Source of the DNA: Ectobius pallidus
Taxonomy: Eukaryota > Arthropoda > Insecta > Blattodea > Ectobiidae
Assembly: GCA_964059195.1 (NCBI GenBank)
Contig: CAXKWD010000007.1
Span: 150,089,769 to 150,153,768, forward strand
DNA length: 64,000 nt
Direction of reading: 5' to 3'
Both the position numbers and the translations under genes were made by a program. The notes under the pieces are model-generated. The model had not been told where the DNA came from. It searched no databases and saw nothing but the letters and a program-made list of their open reading frames with translations. Shown in pieces: positions 33,490 through 43,384 of this stretch (positions are counted from its first letter, which is position 1; the number at the start of each line of letters is the position of its first letter).

Positions 33490-33971
33490 CCTACCGGTTG
33501 TACGAGTTTTATATCGATGTGAGATATGGTCGCTTACTCTTCGGAAAGAACATGATCTGAAAGTGTTCGAAAACAGGGTGCTTAGGAAAAAATTTGGGCC
33601 TAAGATAGATGAAAATGGGGACTGGAGAGAACTGCATAACGACGAGCTTCATAACCTGTACTCTTCACCGGATATAGTAAGGGTAATTAAATCACGGAGG
33701 ATGAAATGGGCTGGACATATTGCGCGCAAAAATATTGTCTGGGAGTCTCGAAGGGAAAGACCACTTGGAAGACCTAGACTAGGTGGGAGGACAATATTAG
33801 GATAGATTTAAGGGAAATAGGATTTGAGAGGGATGGTTGGATGGAGTTAGCACAGAATAGGGTTGAATGGCGGGCTCAGGTAAGCACGGCAATGAACCTT
33901 CGGGTTCCATAAAATATATAATATTCCTTTAGCTTGCTTAGATATTGTCTATTGCCATTAAGTAAGTAACT
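33490..33971 (+). pseudogene. RTE-like LINE 3' end
   Basis: Coding text begins at LYRCEIWSL and continues FENRVLRKKFGPK, DPV-equivalent LYSSPDIVRVIKSRRMKWAG, HIAR and RPLGRPR. A frame change near 33790 precedes a segment coding for DGWMELAQNRVEWRAQ. The 3' UTR has AATGAACCTTCGGGTTCC and the terminal ATTGCCATTAAGTAAGTA. The same 3' end recurs at 35040, 38905, 60416 and 63885. Confidence 0.85.
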
Positions 33972-34199
33972 TCTTGCTGAGTTTACTTAAAACCGCTACT
34001 TGATTACTTGACCTATTTTTGCATAACATTAACCAATTGTGCTTGTTATGGTGATTATTATTCTACTACTACATTATATAAATTGTTGGATGAAGTTATT
34101 TTCTGTGATTAAATACACGAAGCTCAGTTAATGATGGTAGTTAGGGTAAGATACGCGATCCTCTGCCAATGAAAAAATTATTCGTAATTGTGTTCATTA

Positions 34200-34875
34200 T
34201 GCAGGCAGAATTTGACAGCGGAGACAGTAAATTATATTACAGCATAGCTAAGCGTAGATATCATATTACAACCTTAGAGTCAGAAATAGAGACTAAATTG
34301 AGAAAACCCGACAGTAAGCCAGATTGAAGCAAGAAAACTTTGCGATAAACTGACAGCGTTACGGCTATGTTAAAAACACTAGGGTGGAAATCTTTAGAAT
34401 CTAGAAGAAAAATAAATAGATTAAAATGTATGTATTGTGTATATACGAAACAACCGGCTTGGGAAGAGCTTAACAGAAGAAAACTTGGCGATAAACTGAC
34501 AGCGTTACGGCTATGTTAGAAACACTAGGGTGGAAATCTTTAGACTCTAGAAGGAAAAGAAATAGATTAAAATGTATGTATTGTGTATACACGAAGCAAC
34601 CGGCATGGGAAGAGCTTCACAGCAAAATTAAAGAACCAGATTACAAAAGTAGGAAGTATCACAAACACAAAATAGATCTCAGAGAACAAATCTTGCCAAA
34701 TTTTATTTTTTAAATAGAGGGATTCAGGATTGGAATGATTTACCTGCAGAAATCTTCGAAACGTTTCCTGCTAACGCCAAAATTTTTAAAAATATATTGA
34801 ATAGGGTATGTGATAATGTATAATATGTATATTTTTTCCTATAATATTCTCAGTATGTAATTTTTATATGCTATA
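34200..34875 (+). pseudogene. CR1/Jockey-type LINE ORF2 C-terminus with internal tandem duplication
   Basis: From 34513 the product reads MLETLGWKSLDSRRKRNRLK, then QPAWEELHSK, and after a frame change RGIQDWNDLPAEIFETFPAN, the classic C-terminal block of such LINEs. A unit of about 146 bp (34333-34478) is repeated at 34479-34620, so the LGWKSL segment appears twice. The polymerase domain is absent. Confidence 0.8.
34333..34620. repeat. 146-bp tandem duplication in LINE coding sequence
   Basis: GAAAACTT(T/G)GCGATAAACT begins both units, which differ at scattered positions. The second unit is in better frame. Confidence 0.85.
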
Positions 34876-34942
34876 GTTTCGAATGGAAAGATATTTTTGA
34901 AGTAAAACTTCTTTAGTTGCGGTAGAGGGTAAATCTGGAAAA

Positions 34943-35003
34943 TCAGTCACACAAAAACCGTCACGAAATCAGTCACAATCAGTCACGAAATCAGTCACAC
35001 TCT
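34943..35003. repeat. Short tandem repeat of AATCAGTCAC
   Basis: Five imperfect AATCAGTCAC(ACGA) units, including AAATCAGTCACAATCAGTC. Confidence 0.8.
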
Positions 35004-35039
35004 TACTTGTTTCGGTGCGGACTGCACAGAAAACAATCA

Positions 35040-35112
35040 ACTCAATGATTAGGAGTAATCAAAGGAAATTCCTAAGCAATCTATTTTATGGAACCCGGAG
35101 GTTCATTACCGC
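35040..35112 (-). mobile_element. RTE-like LINE 3' end fragment
   Basis: The reverse complement has GGTAATGAACCTCCGGGTTC and the CCATAAAATAGATTG 3' UTR of the 33490-33971 family. Confidence 0.75.
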
Positions 35113-35425
35113 GCAAATCCAAAATTAAAAAATACCAATTCCCAAAATTAAAAAAAATAAAAATAAAAAATCATAACATCCAAAAATCCAAAATTTAATA
35201 AATAATAAAATAAAAAAATTAAAAATAAAAATAAAAAATTTAAAAAATAAAAAAATAAACAATTCAAAGATCGAAAATATAAAAAATCCAAAATTAAAAA
35301 TTCAAAGATCCAAAATTTAAAAGTCCAAAATCCAAAATTAAAAAAGTCCAAAAACCCAATATTAAAATGTCCAATAATGCAAAATTGAAAAAATCCAATA
35401 ATAAAAAATTGAAAAAATAAAATAA
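35113..35425. repeat. Cryptic A-rich repeat (AAAATCCAAAATTAAA type)
   Basis: About 300 bp built of permuted AAAATTAAAAAATAAAA and AAAATCCAAAAT words. An open frame on the minus strand here is compositional. Confidence 0.85.
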
Positions 35426-35551
35426 AGTTTTACTTCTGTCGCGTGGCGCACTCTTTTTTTTTTAATTGTCAGGTATGTAGATAGCTGTTGTGAAACAGTT
35501 AAAATTTACTGCATAAAATACACCAATCATAGAATGGCCTACCCGACTATA

Positions 35552-35736
35552 CAGGGTGTTTCAAAAATACTTTTACAAACTTCGGGCATGGGTTCCTTAC
35601 ACCAAAAGAAGGAAAAAAGTTCGTATGAACATTAAGTCCCATAACCCTTGTTTTCTCGTAGGAACTTTTCAACACATTGGTACACTCTTCTTTTGGTGTA
35701 AGGAACCCATGCCCGAAGTTTGTAAAAGTATTTTTT
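35552..35736. mobile_element. MITE with roughly 50-60-bp inverted arms, one end lost
   Basis: CAGGGTGTTTCAAAAATACT begins the left arm after TA. The arm including AACTTCGGGCATGGGTTCC is inverted at about 35690-35736. The right arm stops at GTAAAAGTATTTTT and lacks the terminal CACCCTG, so that end is deleted. Confidence 0.8.
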
Positions 35737-35756
35737 TGCACGACTTAACTAATTAG

Positions 35757-36192
35757 TTGTACTTACGAATATTGTTGCCGTGGATTGTAAGTTGACATTC
35801 CCGCACGCAATCTTGTTGCTATGGAAACAAAACAAATTTCCGTGCGGTAAGAGTTTCCGTGCAGTAAGAATTTACTTACGGCACTCATCATAATATAAGC
35901 CTTTATGGACAAGGCCTCCCAGGACAAATATTCGGTTCTCATAACAACAAACACATGCGAATCACTTTCTGAAATATAACATCCATCTTCAATAGTGTAG
36001 CCTATATACATAATATTTTCAGCTAATATCTCAATTAATATAAATAAATTGATATAAATAATCATCTGCCAAAAAATAGCATGCAATACTCGTGGCGTAA
36101 GCGCATAACGGATCTCGGAAATTGAAAAAACTCTTTCCACGATCCTTATGCACCGCTTACGGCACTTGTATCGCAATATACAATTGATACAT
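35757..36192. mobile_element. Hairpin-ended element, possible family H relative H3
   Basis: A hairpin with arms GTGCAGTAAG and CTTACGGCAC lies near the left end. A larger stem with GTGGCGTAAGCG and, on the other arm, CCGCTTACGGCAC lies at about 36092-36167. The words AAAAAATAGCATGCA and ATTGATACATCC resemble positions in H1. Relationship is tentative. A 165-codon minus-strand frame overlaps, without recognisable content. Confidence 0.45.
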
Positions 36193-36235
36193 CCTGTATA
36201 AACACAGATCCCGAACTCCTGATATGGTCCCGCTG
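36193..36235 (+). mobile_element. SINE C 3'-part fragment
   Basis: The short block AACACAGATCCCGAACTCCT with GATATGG is the hairpin-bearing segment of SINE C in inverse orientation to C1. Confidence 0.6.
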
Positions 36236-36577
36236 AATTTAAAAAATAAAAAAAAACCATTTTTGTCGCTCCTTAATAATGCAAGAGTAGGTGGACATGG
36301 TTACGAGATTAATTTCTCCAACTGGAAAAAGAGAGGGAATACATTTGTTGCTCGGAGGCCTGCGCTCTCTTCCTTGTTAATAGAACACGTGCTGGCTTTT
36401 AAACTCAACTACGCGCTGATGTCCTGAATATTGAGAGTCCGTGTCAATGCTGGGAGCTATACCCACCCTTCCTTCCTCGGAAATCCGATTAACAGCCACT
36501 TGAGTACGATTTCGGTCTCTGTAGCAAACTGGAGATTCATTTTGAAATAAGAAATCAAACAGAAACTAATGCGAAAT
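36236..36577. other. Nothing recognised
   Basis: No gene or repeat identified before M2. Confidence 0.5.
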
Positions 36578-36585
36578 CTTGTCGT

Positions 36586-36960
36586 CAGGGCCGTAGCAAG
36601 GTCCTTCTGCGCCCTTGGCGAGTCTGACAAATCTGCGCCCTGCAATACTGGGGGGTCTGAACAGTTTTTTTTTTAATTTCTGTAAAATTGTTTATTATTT
36701 GAATATAAAAAGACTGTTATTATCAAAGAAAACCTAAACCTCAATTTGAAAATGAACTAAGTGTTGGACTTTCAAGGTATTAAAATCTTATTTTCAGATG
36801 ATTGAACTACTTACAAAATAATTAATTCATAAAATCTAGAATTTTTATTGCTTGATAAATTGCCTAAAAAAGGTGGTATTTTTCATGGTTAATTTTGCGC
36901 CCTCTTTATACCTGCGCCCTTGGCGGGGGCCCATCTCGCCACCGCCTAGCTACGGCCCTG
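36586..36960. mobile_element. hAT MITE, family M, copy M2
   Basis: Perfect 8-bp TSD CTTGTCGT (36578-36585, 36961-36968). Ends CAGGGCCGTAGCAAGG and (inverted) CAGGGCCGTAGCTAGG. It is clearly homologous to M1 over its full length. Confidence 0.95.
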
Positions 36961-37084
36961 CTTGTCGTGTAAAGTAGGCCTGCTAAATAAAACTCTATGG
37001 TGCTGCATCCCCAGGATCATCAAGATATAGTATCTGATTGCTATATCAGCTTTCAAAGGATGACACAAGTGTTGATTTAGCCGT

Positions 37085-37590
37085 AAATCCTACTTCCCTT
37101 AAATCTATTCTATTATTTTCCTCCCACTTACGTCTAGGTTTTCCACGTGCTTTTTTTCCCTTCGGGTCTCCCAGTCAATACCTTTGAGATATGTCTTTCC
37201 TTCCCCATGCTCGCAACATGTTCAGCCCATTTCATCCTCCGTGATTTAATTACCCTTACTATATATACCGTGAGGAGCACAGGTTATAAAGTTCGTTATT
37301 ATACAGTTTTTCTCCACTCCCATTTTCATCTCCCTTAGGTCTGAATATTTTCCTAACTCCGTGGCGCTACATCCCTGAAGGAACAAGGCATACCACCGAC
37401 CGCTGCGTCATCTACCATAGGCAGACGGCAGGATTGGGGGCATGTGGTCAGCATGCCGACACCCACGGCCGTTAATGGTGGTTTCCATGACCGGAATATT
37501 TTCCTAAGCACCCTGTTTTTTTTATCCCGAAGAGTAAGGGATCATGTCTCATATCCGTATAACATGTTTGGTGCCCTCAATAAGAAATCA
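37085..37590 (-). pseudogene. RTE-like LINE fragment, interrupted
   Basis: The reverse complement encodes the same region as 33490-33800 (PR-RRWEE-like, then IKSRRMKWAEHVA.MGKE text with frame changes). Split at 37357-37494 by a foreign 138-bp insertion. Landmark words: ATTTCATCCTCCGTGATTTA and AGCACCCTG. Confidence 0.8.
37357..37494. mobile_element. 138-bp GC-rich insertion with 13-bp TSD
   Basis: Perfect AATATTTTCCTAA flanks it (37344-37356, 37495-37507). The LINE sequence is continuous once it is removed, as shown by the intact copy at 58165. The insert has TGGCGCTACATCCCTGAAGG and GGCCGTTAATGGTGG, no poly(A) tail and no obvious tRNA boxes. Confidence 0.85.
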
Positions 37591-38138
37591 TTATTCAATT
37601 ACAGTCAAATTTGTTAACCCATCCCTTGGCTTACGAGTCCTAGATATCCGTTACATTGACATATCTGATTCCTGCTTTAGTGTATAAAATTATCAAAATG
37701 TTCCTAACGTACGATCTTACTAAACATACAAACAGGCTGCGGGAAATAAATCTAAGGCATCGGTACAGGTAGGGAAAGTAACTACTTCACTTGAGAAGTA
37801 GGCCTACTTACATATAACACTCGAGAAGAAATACAGCTTCCAACTCACCTGGAAACAAAAGAGAAACAACTTTATAAACTACAGTTGTAAACATGTTACA
37901 GCGTGCTACAATATGAGGAATTAGAGGAGTCATAAGAAACATTAAGAATTGTTAAGAATCACAGGATGCACAAGAAAATAACCATTGCATAATGATATGA
38001 ATCATTAACTCATTAACCAAGGCACACAGTGTTATAAAAAGAACCCGGATTACTAAGCAAAATGCATATTCTATTTTCATATTTCTGAATATAAGCAGGA
38101 AGGCTGTATTTCGTAAGACACTCCTTGACAAGCGATTT
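37591..38138. other. Nothing recognised
   Basis: No gene or repeat end identified. Confidence 0.5.
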
Positions 38139-38458
38139 TAACTATGGAAAGGTGAAGTCAGACTAAACAATTCAATGCTATAGCCGGGAATTGAACCAGG
38201 ATCTTCGGCTCTTCGTGCCGCTGCACTTATCAACTGAGCTATCATGGCAACATTCCGGTATAACATTAAATTCTCCAACTGATTGACATACCCCCAGTAG
38301 GCTATACTACCAGGCGGTCTCAATATGAGATACCAACCCAGTGGGGGCTTACAAACTCGTAAGTGCTTTAAGTCCCTGGTTTCTTAGTAAACCACTAGTA
38401 GATCACAGTGGAAAGTTGATTATGCATTGACATTTATAGTCTGACTTCACCTTTCCAT
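38139..38458 (-). mobile_element. tRNA-like SINE bounded by 20-bp inverted repeat
   Basis: GGAAAGGTGAAGTCAGACTA (38139-38158) recurs exactly inverted at about 38436-38455. Inside, on the minus strand, is a tRNA-like sequence starting GCCATGATAGCTCAGTTGAT with B-box GGTTCAATTCC and stem CGGC/GCCG. A single copy here, so the family is undefined. Confidence 0.6.
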
Positions 38459-38904
38459 CCTAGCCTACACACGGCCAGTGTGAAAGAATTATTCCAATTT
38501 TAACTATATTTGAAAGACACTCCTTGACAAGCAATTTTAAATATATTTAATGGTGTTTATTTTGCTTCTTCTGAGAGAAAAACTATTTTGATTGCTGATT
38601 TTATGATTTTGAATAAAAATACCTTATTTTACTTTTAAAAAATCATATTACAAGTGCTAGACTTCTTTACCACCGTTTTTTGTTTTGTTTTGTTTTTTGT
38701 TTGTTTTGTTTTGTTTTTTGGTATTTTTTGGCGGCTAATAGGATTACAGAAAAATACGGGCTATAAAACACTCTGTAAGATTTCTAAAAACGCTTTTCAG
38801 CGAAGAAACATAATAAAGAGGATTTCATCGGAGAAGAACTGTGTTGCTTTTCACATTCACCTAAGACGTCCTACAATGTTGAACGAACATTTTTTACCGG
38901 ATTT
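38459..38904. other. No gene; (TTTTG)n tract
   Basis: 38678-38722 is a TTTTGTTTTG repeat. The rest is AT-rich without recognisable features. Confidence 0.6.
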
Positions 38905-39052
38905 GCGAGGGATGGTTGGTTGGAGTTAGCACACATCAGGGCTAAATGGCGGGCTCATGTAAGCGCGGCAATGAACCTCCGGGTTCCATAAAATAGGTAG
39001 TATTCCTTCAGCTTGTTTAGGAATTATCTATTGCCATTGAGTGAGTAAGTTA
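38905..39052 (+). mobile_element. RTE-like LINE 3' end fragment
   Basis: Encodes GMVGWS-type text, then TAATGAACC-like CAATGAACCTCCGGGTTCCA, ending ATTGCCATTGAGTGAGTAAG. Confidence 0.8.
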
Positions 39053-39122
39053 GCAAACATATTCTTGGGGATGGAATACCTTAGGGATGGAATACTATTT
39101 GAATTATTTTCATTTACCAATT

Positions 39123-39245
<123 letters not shown>

Positions 39246-39534
39246 ATTTACTCTTTTAAAAAAGATTAAATACACAACGTAATCTGAAACATACCTTTTT
39301 ATAATATTGCATTATAAGTAACATAAGTTACTACAGTACTTTTCAAAAGAGAAGCCATTTCCTTCACCGCCAATCACGTGTACGAGCTAAAAGAGCGCCG
39401 CTTGCAATAAGAGTCTTCCCTCAGTCTCGCCGTCTCTGATTGGACCGCGTATCTATGCAGGAGAAGGACAAAACGGCTTATCATCTGCAAAACACTGTAG
39501 TCTAGATTTAGAACTTATAATAATACAAACAATA

Positions 39535-40170
39535 AGTTAGTCAAAATCAGTGTTAATTTTTTAACTGTTAAAAAGTTATTTTTAAAATCCATAAAAATAA
39601 ATAAATGTCTTACTCTTTTATGTGGGGTGCACCATAGCGTAGTGGTTGAGGCGCTTCGCTACAAACCGGAGGGTCGCGGGTTCGATTCCCGATGAGGTCG
39701 TTGAGAATTTCAATTGGCCTAATCCTTCTGGTGGCAATCATGGCCCTGGGGTCAACTCAGCCCCTAACAGAATTGAGTACCAGGAGCAATCCTGGGGGTA
39801 AAGGCGGCCGGTGCGTAAGGCTGACAACCTTACCACCTTCATATGCCGATGTCTAAAAATCTGGGAGCCTCAACCTCCTGGAACCCTCTGGGCATCCATG
39901 GCCTGTATAGGGATCACGTTTTACTCTTATATGTAGTTGCTATTTCCTTCTTTTACGACGCGTTTTGACGTTGATTCGTCATCTTCAGGTAATATTATCT
40001 ACATACATGAAGAATATTAATGTTATCTGAAGATGATGAATTAGCGTCGAAACGAGTCGTAAAAGAAAGAGACAGCAACTACGCTATTTTTAGCATAAAA
40101 CATTTATTTTTATGGATTTTTAAGACCACTTTTTAAAAGTTTTAGGAAATTTTAATAATGATTTTGACTA
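39535..40170. mobile_element. Palindromic element split by SINE D2
   Basis: Left arm 39535-39623 plus about 39921-39990 matches right arm about 40010-40170 inverted. Key words: GTTAGTCAAAATCA, AAATCCATAAAAATAAATAA, TTCTTTTACGACGCG, CGTCATCTTCAG. Non-coding fold-back element of about 340 bp before the SINE entered. Confidence 0.8.
39624..39920 (+). mobile_element. SINE D, full-length copy D2
   Basis: TSD TTACTCTT(T/A)TATGT, 14 bp with one mismatch (39610-39623, 39921-39934). The head reads AGCGTAGTGGTTGAGGCGC and GCGGGTTCGATTCCCGATG. The 3' end is GTATAGGGATCACG. Confidence 0.9.
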
Positions 40171-40837
40171 ACTTTCGTTGTATTCAACCTACGAATAATG
40201 CAGTATTCAATTTCTTGTATCACTGTATATTACAGGACGGAGTCGACACGAAGGGCTTTCGTGCAAATCCTTATCGTCAAGAGATTTGAGCCATGGACTG
40301 CGTAAGTGAAAATGACCTTAAGCTAGTACATCAGGAGTCTCTGTTAGGGGAGATAGAGGGATATTTGATAGCGTGGTGTCAAACGGGCCGTGTCTGCAGC
40401 GACAATGCAACTCCCGCGGGATGCGTCCGTCTTTTGTCTCCAAGCTTGTTCTGTATGACGACACACACTCTCCATATTATTTACAACAACTTGCGAGATT
40501 TTTCCACTGCTCTTTCCCACATAAGTTATGATAGTGAATATTTACGTGGTGATTTATTGACCAATATCAAATTTCAACATCTCATAGCAGTATATAATTA
40601 ACCTTTTCACTGCTATCTCTATATAACTTAGGCCTATTTTCATATTTTCGTATTTATTTAATCCATTTTGACCACAGTTATGCGGTATAGGATACAACAT
40701 AACAGACTATTATAGTACAAGGGTACAAGAATAATATTAGAAATACATACAACACAAACAATACAAAGAAATACAGGATCAAAACATTACAACACTACAA
40801 AAACAATAAATAAATAAATAAAAAGTGCAATGTGTCA
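40171..40837. other. No recognised gene; one 102-codon open frame
   Basis: An ATG-initiated frame at 40293-40601 has no recognisable motif; context is repeat-rich. 40800-40825 is a TAAATAAATAAA tail. Confidence 0.35.
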
Positions 40838-41688
40838 AGAGGTTTTGTCCTGACTGGCTTAAATGAATGACATACTAGGAATCAACGTACAGCCTAAACT
40901 ATAATAGGTAGAGACTTGGAATTTTGACAGTACCTTCGTTTCATAATGTAAGTGCTCAGTAAGAAAGCATTTATTAAAATTTTGATTTTATATGCCAATA
41001 ATTATTTTTTTTAGAATACTTAATCCCTTTTTACACAGAACTATCAAATCCAAACCACAGTTCACATGACAGCATTGTATTGTTGGCATTGGACTCAGGT
41101 AGGTTTGGAAATAAATGATAAGAGACTTTGACGAATTAGAGAAGCTATCTCTATAATTAATTGCTGTAAATAAATATTGAAGATGAAATCCACGAAAATA
41201 AGCAGTCACATAAATTTCTCTACCCTGGACATAGAGAATTCCGTACCAGGTATGGTAATATGTATATTATTATATCCCAGGTTTTTGGGGAGGGATGTAT
41301 GAAGATGATATTGAATTTATTTTTAATTTCATCCCAGAAGCGGTTGTATGGTAGGCCTAAAATGTGAGTGAGAAATAAAATATTCCGCAAAGACAGTACA
41401 ATGTTATATTCCGGAATTTCTGTTTCTTTTTATTTCAACTCCTACCAGGTTTGGTGTGTAGAAGCGATGGGATGCAAAATTCTACATCCTCTACAGCCAT
41501 AAAAAGCTATATCAACCGTTTTCTTGGGGAATAGTTTGAGTGTGATAAGTCCTTCTTCATTTCAAATTTTTAATACCTACAGGGTCTTTGTTATAAGTTG
41601 AGACCGGGCGACCGGTGTTTTCACTCTCCGCTACGGAGTCCGCATTAGCCGCCGGTGACGCGCGCGCGGCTTCCCTACTTAAAGTGTA

Positions 41689-41887
41689 AAAGTAAAGTGA
41701 TCCCTATACAGGCCATGGAGGCCCAGAGGGTTCCAGGAGGTAGAGGCTCCCAGATTTTGGACATTCGGCACGTGAAGGTGGTAAGGTTGTCAGCCTTAAG
41801 CACCGGCCGCCTTTCCCCCCAGGGTTGCTCCTGGTACTCATTTCTGTTAGAGGCTGAGTCGACCCCAGGGCCATAGTACCCCCTCTG
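41689..41887 (-). mobile_element. SINE D, 5'-truncated copy D4
   Basis: Perfect 11-bp TSD CTTAAAGTGTA (41678-41688, 41888-41898). The minus-strand order runs from the TATGGCCCTGGGGTCGACTC region to the 3' end; the tRNA head is absent. Confidence 0.88.
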
Positions 41888-41926
41888 CTTAAAGTGTAGG
41901 CTATATAAAGTATTACATATCTTACC

Positions 41927-42184
41927 TTATAACATATGTTGGAAGTGTCGTCCTTCCTGTGTTATACAGGCATTGTATCTGGAAACCACATTCTGGCTGA
42001 CGCGAGTGAGTTCTTCCACTGTAATGCCCCTAATTTCATTCGTAATGTTTTCTTTCAGCTCCTCCAATGTGTGAGGATTTGTTCGATAAACCTTATCTTC
42101 ATCACGTACACGTCCAGCAGACTCGTACTTAAAATAATGTTTACACACAAAAATACGATGCTGCAGCGAAATGGGTCTCACCAT
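41927..42184 (-). pseudogene. mariner transposase deletion fusion (N-terminus joined to C-terminus)
   Basis: 85 codons. The first 22 residues (RPISLQHRIFVCKHYFKYES) resemble the helix-turn-helix start of a mariner-type transposase. From VYRTNPHTLEELKENITNEI to the end it matches the C-terminal tail. The catalytic DDE/D core has been deleted in frame. Whether the short product is made is unknown; it could at most bind DNA. Confidence 0.7.
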
Positions 42185-42436
42185 GTTGACACTTTAACAA
42201 TAACTGCACGTGCCCATGTTGCATCAAGGTCAGACCGGCTGCGCGCGCCTTCCGTCGCCCGGTCTCAACTTATAATAAAGACCCTGTATATAAGGACCTA
42301 TAATTTGAAAATCGAAAGTCCTTCATAAGTTAATTTCGAATTAAAAAATACAATACCCGGGTGTCCAGTCTTTCATATGTTGGTAAAAATTATGGGAAAC
42401 AGATAAACAATAGTTTGAACAAAACATCTAACTATT

Positions 42437-42800
42437 TTTACTATATATTCTAATATATATGGTGGCGCAATATGCCCACTTTGTCGGCAATGATGTTTTC
42501 TGCCATCTGATTTAAAGATGCTAAATTCGGTCCCAGCTTCCTAAGTACGTCAGCAACCGAACGGTATACAGTACCTCTTGCTCCAATTAAAAGTCCATGG
42601 ATAGTAAAAGGCCGATCACCAAAACTCTCCCTATATTTCTCTTTAAAGAAAGGAATACAGCTTTTATATTATATCCTTTTCTCACGGTCTACATTGTTGA
42701 CTTGGTTGTCAACATTATTGTCATACTTTATTGTGGGGTCAAGGATGCAGGCTTCAAGCTATCTTTTCTTAAAAGCCACAATGTCGGCAAAGTGATTGGA
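42437..42800 (-). pseudogene. LINE-like C-terminal remnant (possible restriction-like endonuclease region)
   Basis: Minus strand: NHFADIVAFKKR, LDPTIK-like text, NNVDNQVNNVDREKR, then FKEKYRESFGDRPFTIHG, LLIGARGTVYRSVADVLRK and ADKVGILRHH. The order D..LDPTV...FKEKY...GARGT recalls the tail of restriction-like-endonuclease LINEs (R4/Dong/NeSL type), from memory of motif layout. Stop codons and a frame change interrupt it. A 28-base T run lies next to it at 42804-42831. Confidence 0.45.
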
Positions 42801-42878
42801 CCCTTTTTTTTTTTTTTTTTTTTTTTTTAATATTGGCAACTTTATTGTATGTAATATATTAGTATTTATTTATTATTT

Positions 42879-43124
42879 CTGTACCTCAGAGCCAAACGAG
42901 CGTAACTGCCAAAAACTAAATTTTACAGGAGGAGCGAAAAACAAAATTATGAACAATAAAGGGGAATGGAGTTACTACTTTTTGGCTCTCAATATCTTGG
43001 TTTCTAATGAAATTATGGATTTAATATTAATTGGTTCTATAGAGGTCAATAAGTTAGTACAGAATATGAAAAAAACAAAAAAATATGAAATTTGGAGTTA
43101 CGTTCCTTTGGCTCTGAGGTACAG
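42879..43124. mobile_element. 246-bp MITE with CTGTACCTCAGAGCC ends
   Basis: CTGTACCTCAGAGCCAAACG and (inverted) CTGTACCTCAGAGCCAAAGG, arms of about 29 bp. No clear TSD. No coding region. Confidence 0.75.
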
Positions 43125-43384
43125 ATTTTATTTTCCATTCTTCCTGTAACACTTACAGGCTGCCTTATGACAAAGAGTACCAAATATTAAAATTATAGAT
43201 GGAAATAAACAAATATAAACTTAAACCAAAGAACCCGCCGACGGAAAACAATAATATTTGCGTGAGAGACAATTTCTCACAAATATACAGAGCGATGCCG
43301 GACTGCATAGAAAACAATTAACATAGTGATTAAACCTATACTTCATTTCATATACCTTATTTTATAACTTTGCATCCTAATTAC

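Larger units (their letters stand above)
41580..42286 (-). mobile_element. mariner-like element, internally deleted, containing SINE D4
   Basis: Ends CAGGGTCTTTGTTATAAGTT and (inverted) CAGGGTCTTTATTATAAGTT; TA on both sides (41578-41579, 42287-42288). About 500 bp remain once the SINE is removed. Confidence 0.88.
40838..42440 (+). mobile_element. Helitron copy related to 9665-10419, with nested insertions
   Basis: 40838-41230 matches the Helitron at 9665 through AAGAGG(C/T)TTTGTCCTGACT, GACTTGGAATTTTGACAGTA and CAGTTCACATGACA. TTTGAACAAAACATCTA at about 42413 matches the Helitron near its 3' end, so the mariner at 41580-42286 probably sits inside. The CTAG terminus is missing. The right limit is uncertain. 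Confidence 0.6.

Noticed and set aside
35148..35351. Phe/Leu-rich membrane-like protein
   Set aside because: Cryptic A-rich simple repeat; composition fully explains it.
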